Shown piece by piece: positions 27,472 to 35,990 of a stretch of 64,000 nt of DNA. The stretch's first letter is position 1. Every line of letters starts with the position of its first letter. Position numbers and translations under genes: made by a program. The notes under the pieces were generated by a model that worked only from the letters and a program-made list of their open reading frames with translations, was not told where the DNA came from and did no database searches. Source of the DNA: JAODBJ01 sp963782465. GTDB lineage: Bacteria; Actinomycetota; Acidimicrobiia; IMCC26256; PALSA-610. The stretch covers positions 434,001-498,000 of the forward strand of contig CAWAJR010000006.1 in NCBI GenBank assembly GCA_963782465.1. Direction: 5' to 3'.

Positions 27472-28453
27472 TCACCCGTCGCGGGCCGGCACGACCAGGT
27501 CGGCGACCGTTCCCCGGTGGTCGCTGCCGGGAATGGAGAACTCCCCCGCACCCGCCACCGCGAGACCGCGCGTGAAGACGTGATCGAGCCGCATGAACGG
27601 GGGAACGGCCCTGCGGTGCAACGGCCACGTCGTGACGAGCCCACGGCCGACCGCCTGGTGCGCCTCGGTCAGGCCCGCGTGTTTCGCGAATGCGCGGAGG
27701 CGCGGGTGCTGCATCGTCGCGTTGAAATCGCCCGCGACGACGAGCGGGCCCGGCCGCGCCGACCAGTTCGCCGAGGACACGAAACTCCTCCAGCCACAGC
27801 CGGCGCCCGAACCGGCTGCCCGGCGCGCGAACGTGCGCGGCCCAGAACTGCGCTCGGGTACCGAACAGGTCGAGCCCGGCGCTGATCGCCGTCGCCGCCG
27901 ACACCGCGACCTCGCGGGGCGCCTGCAACGGGATCTTCGAGCACACCCCGATGCCCTGAGGGTCGTAGCGGGGCAGGAGGAACTCGTACGGGTAGGCGTC
28001 GAAAAGCCCCTTGCGGCGCATCTCGTCGACGAACGGCGGCTTCAGCTCTTCGAGCACCAGGATGTCGGCCTGCACTTTGGCCAACGCTTCGCCGAGCGCC
28101 ATGCGGCGCCGGTTGCACACCCACAGGTTCGCCACCGCCACGCGCAACGGCATCCCGGCGGGCGGCGCCGGTCGCGCGAACGCACCGCGCACCTCGGGTG
28201 CCATCCAGACCGCGTGGGCCGCCGCAACCCCGGCGGCGACGGCGAAGGTCCCGAACCGCCGGCGCGCGAGTGCCGCGGCGGCGAGTGGGTACGCGGGCGC
28301 GAAGGCGTACGGCGTCGACGCGGTCAGGAGGATCGAGAGCGGGTGCACTTCGGGCGCGACCCGCCGCACGAGCGCCGCGGCGCCCAGCGCGCCTGCGCTC
28401 GCGGGCAACGCCGCGCGCCGGGCGCGCGAGGAGAGGGGTTCGCTCGCAGGCAT
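27472..28453 (-). CDS. Membrane-anchored endonuclease/exonuclease/phosphatase (EEP) protein, frameshifted
   Basis: Three hydrophobic N-terminal segments (about residues 15-75) followed by an EEP catalytic domain: VANLWVCNR, DILVLEELKP, FWAAHVRAP, VVAGDFNATM, RLDHVF and GSDHRGTVADL supply the conserved Asn, Glu, Asp-x-Asn and Asp-His metal-site residues. Likely an extracellular or membrane-facing phosphodiesterase; the substrate is unknown. The frame changes around 27757-27764, between the LGELV and ARPGPLVVAG stretches. It lies 23 bases downstream of the response-regulator gene and probably shares its operon. A full-length paralogue is encoded at 32150-33118. Confidence 0.83.
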
Positions 28454-28476
28454 GCCGCCAGTGTACGAACCGCGTT

Positions 28477-29109
28477 TTACAGGAGACGGCGGTCGGCGGC
28501 CCAGCGGGCCAGCTCGTTCCGGCTCGACAGTTGCAGCTTCCGCAACACCGCCGAGGTGTGGGTCTCGACCGTCTTGATCGAGATGTCGAGACGGCGGGCG
28601 ATCTCCTTGTACGTGTAACCGCGCGCGAGGTGTTGCATCACCTCGCGCTCGCGCGGCGTGAGGAGATCGAGGTCGGGATCGGTCGCCGGCGGCGGCGTGC
28701 TCGAGAACGCGTCGAGCACGAACCCGGCGAGGCGGGGCGAGAACACCGCGTCGCCCGCGGCGACGCGGTGGATCGCGTCCGCGAGGTCGGGAGGCGCGAT
28801 CGTCTTGGTGACGTACCCGCGCGCGCCGGCGCGGATCGTCGCGATCACGTCGTCGGGGCTGTCGCTCACCGACAACGCGAGGAACCGCACTTCGGGATGG
28901 GCGGCGAGCACCTCGCGGATCACCCGTGCACCACCGCCGTTCGGCATGTGCACGTCGACGAGGACGACGTCGGGGACCCGTTCGACGATCATCTCGATCG
29001 CGTTGTCGACGTCCGACGCGGTGCCGACGAGGTCGACGTCGCCCTGCAGTTCGGCCCGCACACCCGACAGGAACAGTTGGTGATCGTCGACGAGGAAGAC
29101 CCGGGTCAC
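28477..29109 (-). CDS. NarL/LuxR-type response regulator
   Basis: Two-component transcription regulator of 210 residues. The receiver domain has the acidic pair DD (8-9), the phospho-acceptor Asp52 in VLVDVHMPNGG and the Lys in YVTKTIAP. The C-terminal LuxR helix-turn-helix is LTPREREVMQHLARGYTYKEIARRL. The GTG start at 29109 overlaps the stop of the PspC histidine kinase gene, its evident partner. Targets are unknown, but the following EEP gene and the divergent PspC operon are candidates. Confidence 0.95.
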   Translation of the reverse strand: MTRVFLVDDHQLFLSGVRAELQGDVDLVGTASDVDNAIEMIVERVPDVVLVDVHMPNGGGARVIREVLAAHPEVRFLALSVSDSPDDVIATIRAGARGYVTKTIAPPDLADAIHRVAAGDAVFSPRLAGFVLDAFSSTPPPATDPDLDLLTPREREVMQHLARGYTYKEIARRLDISIKTVETHTSAVLRKLQLSSRNELARWAADRRLL

Positions 29110-30329
29110 GCGGCCTCCTCGCGGTCGATGACCAGCTCGACTTCCGTGCCCTCACCCGGTGCCGAGTGCACGGTCGCCCGGCCGCCGTGGCGCGCCAACC
29201 GCCCGACGATCGATTCGGCGACGCCGCGCCGGTCGGCCGGCACGGAGGCCGGATCGAAACCGACGCCGCGATCGCGCACGAACACGGTGGCGCGCTGCGG
29301 CTCGACCTCGACGTAGACCGACACCTCCGGTTCGCCCGAATGCCGCGCCGCGTTGACCATGGCTTCGCGCGCGGCGAGCACGAGCGGTTCGAGCCGGCTG
29401 TCGGACGGGCAGTCGCGAACGCGAACGACGTCGAACCGAACTGCGTAGACGTCTTCTACTTCCGCGGCGACCGCCTCGAGCGTCGCCCCGAGGGTCGCGG
29501 CCGCCGGTACCGTGCCGCCGCCTTCGAGCAGCCACGTACGCAACTCGCGTTCCTGGCGCCGGGCGAGGCGGCGAACTTCGCGCGGGTCGTCGGCCTTTCG
29601 TTGCACGAGCGCGAGCGTCTGCAGGACCGAGTCGTGCAGGTGGGCCGAGATATCGGCGCGCTCGGCGGCGCGCACGCGTTCGCGTCGTTCGTCGCTGTAG
29701 GCGCTGACAAAGCGTGCGACACCCGGCCCGAACGCGAGGGTGAGCCCGGCGGCGACGATGAGCGCACCGAGCCCCACCTCGCGCAGCGCGGTCGCCGACC
29801 CGACCGAACGCGCGAACGCGCCGAGGCCGCCGAGCACGAGTAGCGCGCCCGCGACGAAACGGGCGACGGCACCTCGACGCGTCCCGACCAGCACCGCGAG
29901 GGCGTCGGCCGCGGCCGCGGGCAACCGCTCGAACCGCGCCGGCGGTTCGGAGGTTTGCGAACCCGGCCGGCTCCAGACGAGAGCCAGACCGGCGGCCGCC
30001 AGCGCGAGCGGCCACACCACCGCGTCGCCGATCCACACGTGCAACGTGCGCAGCAGGAGCAGCAGTCCGAGCACGACCGCGCCGAGCGCCGCGAGCTGGA
30101 GCGCGTCGCCGGCGGCGGCGTTCGGCTCCGTGTCGTCGACCGGAAGCAGCAGCCACCCCACCGCGTACAGGAGCACGCCGGCGCCCCCCGCCGCGGCGAG
30201 CACGACGAACGCGAGCCGCAGCGCGTTCGGTTCGATCCGCAACGTCTCGCCGAGCCCGGCTGCGACGCCGCCGATGACCCGACCGTCCTCACGACGATGC
30301 CAGCGCAGCTGCAGGGCCGGAGCGCTCAT
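29106..30329 (-). CDS. PspC-domain sensor histidine kinase
   Basis: Membrane kinase of about 407 residues. An N-terminal PspC domain (REDGRVIGGVAAGLGETL, then a hydrophobic hairpin ending VGWLLLPVDD) is followed by further membrane helices, a DHp helix with the phospho-accepting His in ISAHLHDSVLQTL, and a HATPase domain (EAMVNAARHSG, VRDRGVGFDP, GEGTEVEL). PspC modules usually sense envelope stress or partner with other PspC proteins. The start is the ATG at 30329. Upstream, the ATG-containing leader is tandemly duplicated. Confidence 0.93.
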   Translation of the reverse strand: MSAPALQLRWHRREDGRVIGGVAAGLGETLRIEPNALRLAFVVLAAAGGAGVLLYAVGWLLLPVDDTEPNAAAGDALQLAALGAVVLGLLLLLRTLHVWIGDAVVWPLALAAAGLALVWSRPGSQTSEPPARFERLPAAAADALAVLVGTRRGAVARFVAGALLVLGGLGAFARSVGSATALREVGLGALIVAAGLTLAFGPGVARFVSAYSDERRERVRAAERADISAHLHDSVLQTLALVQRKADDPREVRRLARRQERELRTWLLEGGGTVPAAATLGATLEAVAAEVEDVYAVRFDVVRVRDCPSDSRLEPLVLAAREAMVNAARHSGEPEVSVYVEVEPQRATVFVRDRGVGFDPASVPADRRGVAESIVGRLARHGGRATVHSAPGEGTEVELVIDREEAA

Positions 30330-30330
30330 G

Positions 30331-30471
30331 GCTCCCGCTCGCGGTGCTCCGCGGCCCCCGCGATCCCCGCGAACACGCTCGCTCATTGCTCCCGCTCACG
30401 GCGCTCCGCGGCCGGGCCGCTCGGCCCCGCTCGCACCGCCACCCGCGATCCCCGCGAACACGCTCGCTCAT
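30331..30471. repeat. Tandem duplication in the divergent PspC promoter region
   Basis: Two units, 30331-30387 and 30388-30471, share a 30-base perfect block (30357-30386 and 30442-30471) and a nearly identical first part (GCTCCCGCTC...GCTCCGCGGCC). On the minus strand each block begins ATGAGCGAGCG, so each repeat carries its own potential start codon ahead of the kinase gene. The 273-base stretch 30330-30602 holds no other feature I can support. Confidence 0.8.
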
Positions 30472-30602
30472 GGTGCAAATGATCGCGCTCACGGCACCCG
30501 GCGGCCCCCCGGTCATCCCCGGATCCGCGCGGCCTGCCCACCAGGGTCGCATCGGGGACATCCCTCATGGCGCGAGAGGACGCGTTGGCCCACCATCGAG
30601 CC

Positions 30603-31892
30603 ATGCCCGACGAGTCCGCAACCACCGACCCGGCGCCACCGCCGCCACCGCCGCCGCCGCACCAACCTTCGAACCCGTTCGCGCGGCTGCGCCGGAGCAC
30701 GACCGATCGCATGATCGGCGGTGTCGCCGGTGGGCTCGCGCAGAGCTGGTCGATCGACCCGATCCTCGTACGCGTCGCGTTCGTGGTGCTGTGCGCGTTC
30801 GGCGGCGCCGGTGTCGTCGCCTACCTGGTGGCCTGGCTGGTGCTGCCACCCGACGACGGCACACTCCCGATCGCCCGCCGGCACCACCACGATCGCGGGC
30901 GCATCGTCGGCGTCGCGCTCCTCGCGGTCGGGATCATCACGCTCATCAACGTCATGCGGCCCCTGCGGTGGTGGAACGGGCCCGACTTCTTCTGGCCGCT
31001 GGCATTGATCTTCGGCGGCGCAGCCGTGCTCGTCCTGCGGGCGAACGAGACCGAGCACCCGGGCGACACCGTTGCCGCGGCCGGCGGCACGGCGCCCGGT
31101 AGCCCGACGCCGGGCACCGCCTCGCCCGACGCGACCGGCTACGACACCGCGGCACAACCCGCGATCACGCCCGCGGCAGTCCCGCAGACCGCGTGGAGCC
31201 AACCGCGACCGTGGCCGACGGCGTCGCCGCCGTGGGAGCCCGCCGCGCGGCCGCGACGGCGAGCGCGGCGCGAACCGTCGTTCCTCGCACCGATCGTGTT
31301 CAGCGCGCTGTTGCTGTTCGTCGGCCTCGCGATCCTGGCCGACCTCGCCAACGCGGTCCATGTCGACCCGGCGGTCGTGAGCGCGGTGTGCCTCATCACG
31401 ATCGGGGTCGCCCTGTTCGCGAGCACCTGGTTCGGGCGGGCACACGGCCTCATTGCGCTCGGCATCGTGCTGACCCTGATCGGGGCGGGGTTCGCGTCGA
31501 TCGACGTCCCGGTGCGCGGCGGCATCGGCAACCGCGAGTACCGGCCGGCGATCGCCGGCGACGTCCGCACCAAGTACCAGTTCGGTATCGGGTCGTTGAC
31601 GGTCAACCTCCGCCACGCAACCTTCGCGCCCGGCACCACGCACGACGTGCGGGTGCAGCTCGGCATCGGCAAGGAAGTCGTGCTCGTACCCGCGAACGTC
31701 GAACTCGTGTTGAAGGGGCATTCGGGCGCGGGCGTGGTCGAGCTCGCGACCGCGCGCCGCTCCGGTACCGGCGTCGACGACGAGACGACGCTCCCGGTGC
31801 CGGGCGACGCGCCCGTGCTGCGCATCGACGCCCGCGTCGGGGTCGGGCTCGTACAGGTCTTCCGGCCCGGCGACGAGTTGGTGGCCCGATGA
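30603..31892 (+). CDS. PspC-domain multi-pass membrane protein
   Basis: About 429 residues. After a poly-proline N-terminus comes a PspC domain (RSTTDRMIGGVAGGLAQSW ... VAWLVLPPDDG), then two hydrophobic helices, a low-complexity Pro/Ala/Arg linker, several more helices, and a C-terminal beta-rich domain resembling the LiaF/YvqF cell-wall-stress family (GIGSLTVNLRHATF). Such proteins modulate LiaS-type kinases in Firmicutes; here the neighbouring PspC kinase is the natural partner. ATG at 30603 is used; an in-frame ATG at 30567 is possible. It is transcribed divergently from the kinase and overlaps the next gene by 4 bases. Confidence 0.85.
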   Translation: MPDESATTDPAPPPPPPPPHQPSNPFARLRRSTTDRMIGGVAGGLAQSWSIDPILVRVAFVVLCAFGGAGVVAYLVAWLVLPPDDGTLPIARRHHHDRGRIVGVALLAVGIITLINVMRPLRWWNGPDFFWPLALIFGGAAVLVLRANETEHPGDTVAAAGGTAPGSPTPGTASPDATGYDTAAQPAITPAAVPQTAWSQPRPWPTASPPWEPAARPRRRARREPSFLAPIVFSALLLFVGLAILADLANAVHVDPAVVSAVCLITIGVALFASTWFGRAHGLIALGIVLTLIGAGFASIDVPVRGGIGNREYRPAIAGDVRTKYQFGIGSLTVNLRHATFAPGTTHDVRVQLGIGKEVVLVPANVELVLKGHSGAGVVELATARRSGTGVDDETTLPVPGDAPVLRIDARVGVGLVQVFRPGDELVAR

Positions 31893-32146
31893 AACGTCAC
31901 GAAATCGATCTCCTGGCGCTGCTGTCGGGGCTCCTGTTCGCGAGCGTGGGGGTGGCGTTCCTGCTGGACGCGACGAACGTGTGGTCGGCCGACATCCGCT
32001 GGGTGCCCCCGATCGTGTTGATCGTGCTCGGCATCGGTGGCGTGCTGTCGACGGTCGGTCGCCGCGCCCCGATCGAGCCTGCGGCGCCAGCCGCGGTGGA
32101 ACCCACGCCGGAACCCGCGCCGGCGCCGCCGGCCACGGAGGAGTGA
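31889..32146 (+). CDS. Small two-helix membrane protein
   Basis: An 85-residue protein starting MKRHEIDLLALLSG. It has two predicted transmembrane helices (about residues 8-25 and 38-55) and a Pro/Ala/Glu-rich tail. The ATG overlaps the stop of the PspC/LiaF-like gene (ATGA), so it is the second gene of that operon. It belongs to a group of short membrane proteins often found next to PspC genes in actinobacteria; the function is unknown. It ends 3 bases before the convergent EEP gene. Confidence 0.8.
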   Translation: MKRHEIDLLALLSGLLFASVGVAFLLDATNVWSADIRWVPPIVLIVLGIGGVLSTVGRRAPIEPAAPAAVEPTPEPAPAPPATEE

Positions 32147-32149
32147 AGG

Positions 32150-33118
32150 TCAACCGTCCGGCACGACGATGCCGGCAACGATCCCGCGATGGTCGCTACC
32201 TGGTACGTGGAACTCGGAAACGTTGCTCACGCCGAGGTGGCGCACGAAGACATGATCGAGCCGCATGAGGGGCGGGAACGGCTTGTTCGCCGGCCACGTC
32301 GAGGCGAGCCCCTGACCGCGCGCCTGGTTGGCCTCGACGAGATGGGCGTGACGCGCGAACGACCGCAGCGTGGGGAATTGCATCGTCGCGTTGAAATCAC
32401 CGGCGACGATCGTGGTGCCGTTGCCCGGCGCGACGGCTGCCCGGAACTCCCGGAACTCCGCATCCCAGAGGCCACGACCCTCGCCGCGCAACGGTGCGTG
32501 CGTGTGCAATCCCCAGAAGTCGATCCGGGCACCGGCAACGACGAGCGTGACGTGCAAACCGGTGGCCGGGCCGAGCGGCACCGCCGTCGGGTCGGCGATC
32601 GGGTACTTCGAGAACAAGCCGATGCCCTGCGGGCTGCGGTCGGGCAGCAGGAACCGGTACCGGTACGCAGCGACGAGCCCTTCACTTCGCAGCCGATCGA
32701 GGATCGAAGGCGTGAGCTCCTCGAGCACGAGCACGTCGGCACCGACAGCGAGGAGCGCGGGCCCGAGCTGCCCGCGACGGTTGTTGTCCTCGTAGAGGTT
32801 CGCCGTCGCGACGCGCACGTGCGTGCCTCGCGGGATCGGCCTGGTGTCGAACAGTTCGGGTGCGACCCAGCACGCGTGGGCAACGACCACCACGAGGCAC
32901 ATGCCGACCAGGAGCCACCGGCGGGCGACGGCACAAGCGATCGCCACCGGGTACGCGGGGAGGAAGGCCCAGGGGGTGAGCCCGGTGAGCAGGATCGCCT
33001 CGCTGTTCACCTGCGGCGCGACCAGCCGGATGAACGCGGCGAACAGCAACGCGCCCGTGACGACGGGCAGCAGCACGTCGAACGCCCGCGCTACCACACG
33101 GGAGAAACGCTCGGGCAT
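32150..33118 (-). CDS. Membrane-anchored EEP-family phosphodiesterase
   Basis: Intact 322-residue paralogue of the protein at 27472-28453. Three N-terminal hydrophobic segments are followed by the EEP domain: VATANLYEDNNRRG, DVLVLEELTPS, IDFWGLHTHAPL, TTIVAGDFNATMQFP, MRLDHVFV and PGSDHRGIVAGI. Asn, Glu, Asp/Asn and the terminal Asp-His pair of the metal site are intact, so it should be catalytically active. DNA, lipid and sugar-phosphate substrates all occur in the family. The two paralogues bracket the PspC signalling genes. Confidence 0.88.
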   Translation of the reverse strand: MPERFSRVVARAFDVLLPVVTGALLFAAFIRLVAPQVNSEAILLTGLTPWAFLPAYPVAIACAVARRWLLVGMCLVVVVAHACWVAPELFDTRPIPRGTHVRVATANLYEDNNRRGQLGPALLAVGADVLVLEELTPSILDRLRSEGLVAAYRYRFLLPDRSPQGIGLFSKYPIADPTAVPLGPATGLHVTLVVAGARIDFWGLHTHAPLRGEGRGLWDAEFREFRAAVAPGNGTTIVAGDFNATMQFPTLRSFARHAHLVEANQARGQGLASTWPANKPFPPLMRLDHVFVRHLGVSNVSEFHVPGSDHRGIVAGIVVPDG

Positions 33119-33137
33119 CGCCGTGGCTGCGGTCAGC

Positions 33138-34220
33138 TCACGGGCGCGAGGCGAACATCTCGCGCAACTCCGCCGGTGCGACCTGCTCGAGTTGGGCGTA
33201 GGTGCAGGTGTCGGTGGCGCGATCGTCGCGCCAACGCTTGAAGCGCGCGTTGTGGCGGAACCGCCCGTTCATCAAGCCCTCGTAGAGCACCTCGGCGACA
33301 CGTTCGATCCGCAGCGGCTCCCACGACAGGTCCTTGTTCGCGTTCCAACGGCTGGGGCCGCCCGGCATGCGCTGCCCACTCGCCGCGGCTTCCTCGACCA
33401 TCATCGCCCAGTCGCGCCACGGGTGGTTCTCGAGCGCGTGGGCGCGGAGCGGTTCGATGTCGGACAGCAACTGTTCGCGGAGTGGCGCGGCCATGCTGCT
33501 CGCGACGCCGACGTGGTGGAGCACACCTTCGGCGTCGTAGAGCCCGAGCAGCAGCGAGCCGACTCCTTTCCCGTCCTTGTGCACCCGGAACCCGGCGACG
33601 ACACAGTCGGCGGTGCGCTCGTGCTTCACCTTCAGCATCGTGCGCTCACCGGGCCGGTACCGGTTCGCGAGCGGTTTCGCGACGACGCCGTCGAAGCCGG
33701 CCCCTTCGAACCGTGAGAACCAGTCGGCGGCGGTGTCGCGGTCGCGGGTCGTCGGCGTGATGTACAGCGGCGGCCCCGCTTCGGCGAGGACCGTCTCGAG
33801 CTGCGCGCGCCGTTCGGAGAAGGGCGCGTCGAGCAGCGAGTCGTCGCCCAGCGCGAGAAGGTCGAACGCGACGTAGGAGGCCGGGATCTCCTTCGCGAGC
33901 TTCTGGACGCGCGAGTCGGCCGGATGTTGACGCAACTGCAACGCGTCGAAGTCGAGGCCCCGCTCCCCCTGCACGACGAGTTCCCCGTCGAGGACGCACC
34001 GCTCGGGCAATTGCGCCAGCATCGGTTCGCGCAGTTCGGGGAAGTAGCGCAGCAACGGTTTGCAGTTACGGCTCTGCAAGTCGAGGTCGTCGCCGTCGCG
34101 GAAGACGATGCAGCGGAAGCCGTCCCACTTCGGCTCGTACGACACCTTCCCCGCCGGAGGCAGCTCACGCGTGAGCTTCGCGAGCATCGGGTCGATCGGC
34201 GGCCGTACCGGCAGCGTCAT
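33138..34220 (-). CDS. ligC: ATP-dependent DNA ligase (LigC type)
   Basis: 360 residues: an adenylation domain plus an OB fold, without the nuclease or polymerase modules of LigD. The nucleotidyl-acceptor lysine is Lys31 in YEPKWDGFRCIVF. Further motifs are VLDGELVV (III), FDLLAL (IIIa), FDGVVAKPLANRYRPG (IV) and MLKVKHERTADCVVAG (V). The C-terminal NARFKRWRDDR segment is typical of mycobacterial LigC. It probably serves in repair alongside the NAD-dependent LigA. It overlaps the proS stop by 4 bases (ATGA). Confidence 0.92.
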   Translation of the reverse strand: MTLPVRPPIDPMLAKLTRELPPAGKVSYEPKWDGFRCIVFRDGDDLDLQSRNCKPLLRYFPELREPMLAQLPERCVLDGELVVQGERGLDFDALQLRQHPADSRVQKLAKEIPASYVAFDLLALGDDSLLDAPFSERRAQLETVLAEAGPPLYITPTTRDRDTAADWFSRFEGAGFDGVVAKPLANRYRPGERTMLKVKHERTADCVVAGFRVHKDGKGVGSLLLGLYDAEGVLHHVGVASSMAAPLREQLLSDIEPLRAHALENHPWRDWAMMVEEAAASGQRMPGGPSRWNANKDLSWEPLRIERVAEVLYEGLMNGRFRHNARFKRWRDDRATDTCTYAQLEQVAPAELREMFASRP

Positions 34221-35947
34221 GGCAGCATCGACCGCAGGTTGGCGACGACGTCGTCGACTGCGAGATCACTGCGTTCGCCACTCGCCCGTTGTTTGCATTC
34301 GACGACACCCCGGCCGAGACCTTTGGCGCCGACGACGAGTTGGAACGGCATACCGAGCAGGTCGGCATCGGCGAACTTCACGCCCGGGCTCGCGTCGCGA
34401 TCGTCGTAGAGCACGGTCAGCCCGGCACCGGTGAGGTTCTCGTAGACCCGGTCGGCCGTCGCGGTCACCGCCGCCGCGCCCTCGCCGCGACCGGGCAACA
34501 CGACCAGGTGCACCTGGTACGGGGCGAGCCCCAACGGCCATTTCATGCCGTTCTCGTCGTGGTGCTCTTCCACGATCGCCGACACGATGCGCGAGATCCC
34601 GATGCCGTAACACCCCATCAGCATCGGGTGTTCGTCGCCCTGCTCGTCGGAGTACGTCGCACCGAACACCTTCGAGTACTTCGTACCGAGCTGGAACACG
34701 TGGCCGACTTCGATCCCCCGATCGACCGAGAGCGGGTTCCCGCAGTTCGGGCACGCGTCGCCGGTCACGATCGTGACGAGATCCGCCCACACGTCGACGG
34801 AGAAGTCGCGGCCGAGCAGCGCGTGCCGCACGTGATGGTCGGGACGGTTCGCGCCCGTGACCCAACCGCGTGGCACCTCGACAGACGCATCGGCCACGAC
34901 GAACGCGGCGCCGGGAAAGTGCGGGCCGATGTAGCCCTTCGGCAGCTCGGGGTGGGCGGCGAAGTCCTCGTCGGTGTAGAGGCGCGCGGAGCGAGGTGCG
35001 ATCGCGCGCGAAAGCGCGAACTCGTTCACCTCGCGGTCGCCGGGTACGAGCGCGAGCCCGAGTTCACCGCCCGAATCGAAGGCGATGCATTTCAACATCG
35101 CCGACGGTGCAACGCCGAGGAACTCGGCCACGCCGTGAATGCCGGGCTGGTTCGGTGTGTGCACTTCTTCCATCGGCGGAACCGCGTTGTCGGGCTCGGC
35201 CGCCGGCACTTCTTCGTGGTGCCAGCCGTGGTCGCGTCGCGCGGCTTCGACGTTGGCCGCGTAGTCGCATGACTTGCACCACACGAAGTCGTCTTCGCCG
35301 ACGGCGGCGACCGCCATGAACTCGTGGTTGATGTCGCCGCCGATCTCACCGGCTTGCGCCTCGACCGGGCGGAACGTGAGGCCGCAGCGGGTGAAGATGC
35401 GCGTGTACGCGTCGTACATGCTCCGGTAGGTGTTGCGGAGACCGTCGAGGTCGGCGTCGAAGGAGTAGGCGTCTTTCATCAGGAACTCACGCGAGCGCAG
35501 CAGGCCGAAGCGCGGTCGCAGCTCGTCGCGGTACTTCCACTGCACCTGGTACAGGTTCACCGGCAGGTCGCGGTAACTCGAAAGTTCCGACGCGACGAGG
35601 GTGGTGATCACTTCCTCGGCGGTCGGCGACAGGCAGAAGCCGGTCTCTTTCCGGTCGAGCAGGCGGAACATGAGCGGGCCGTACGCACCGTCGCGACCGC
35701 TGCGCTGCCAGAGTTCCAGCGGCTGGATGATCGGGAGCAGGAGCTCCTGGGCGCCGGCGCGGTCCATTTCCTCGCGCACGATCTCCTCGACCTTCCGCAA
35801 CACGCGGTGGCCGAGCGGGAGCCACGAGTACACGCCCGCCGCGACCCGCCGGATGTAGCCGGCCCGGACGAGGAGCCGGTGGCTGTCGGTCTCGGCGTCG
35901 GCCGGGTCGTCCCGGAGGGTTCGTAGCAAGCACCCCGACATCCGCAT
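34217..35947 (-). CDS. proS: Prolyl-tRNA synthetase (bacterial type)
   Basis: Class II aminoacyl-tRNA synthetase of 576 residues with the bacterial editing (INS) domain inserted between motifs 2 and 3. Recognised by AGYIRRVAAGVYSWLPLGHRV, motif 2 (YQVQWKYRDELRPRFGLLRSREF), the editing domain with FLGVAPSAMLKC, and motif 3 (MGCYGIGISRIVSAI). The C-terminal anticodon-binding domain is present. ATG at 35947; a second ATG two codons in is possible. It is translationally coupled to the downstream DNA ligase gene. Confidence 0.97.
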   Translation of the reverse strand: MRMSGCLLRTLRDDPADAETDSHRLLVRAGYIRRVAAGVYSWLPLGHRVLRKVEEIVREEMDRAGAQELLLPIIQPLELWQRSGRDGAYGPLMFRLLDRKETGFCLSPTAEEVITTLVASELSSYRDLPVNLYQVQWKYRDELRPRFGLLRSREFLMKDAYSFDADLDGLRNTYRSMYDAYTRIFTRCGLTFRPVEAQAGEIGGDINHEFMAVAAVGEDDFVWCKSCDYAANVEAARRDHGWHHEEVPAAEPDNAVPPMEEVHTPNQPGIHGVAEFLGVAPSAMLKCIAFDSGGELGLALVPGDREVNEFALSRAIAPRSARLYTDEDFAAHPELPKGYIGPHFPGAAFVVADASVEVPRGWVTGANRPDHHVRHALLGRDFSVDVWADLVTIVTGDACPNCGNPLSVDRGIEVGHVFQLGTKYSKVFGATYSDEQGDEHPMLMGCYGIGISRIVSAIVEEHHDENGMKWPLGLAPYQVHLVVLPGRGEGAAAVTATADRVYENLTGAGLTVLYDDRDASPGVKFADADLLGMPFQLVVGAKGLGRGVVECKQRASGERSDLAVDDVVANLRSMLP

Positions 35948-35990
35948 GGCCGGCGAGGCTACCGAGCGCCACCGTGAGGACGGGATGCAT

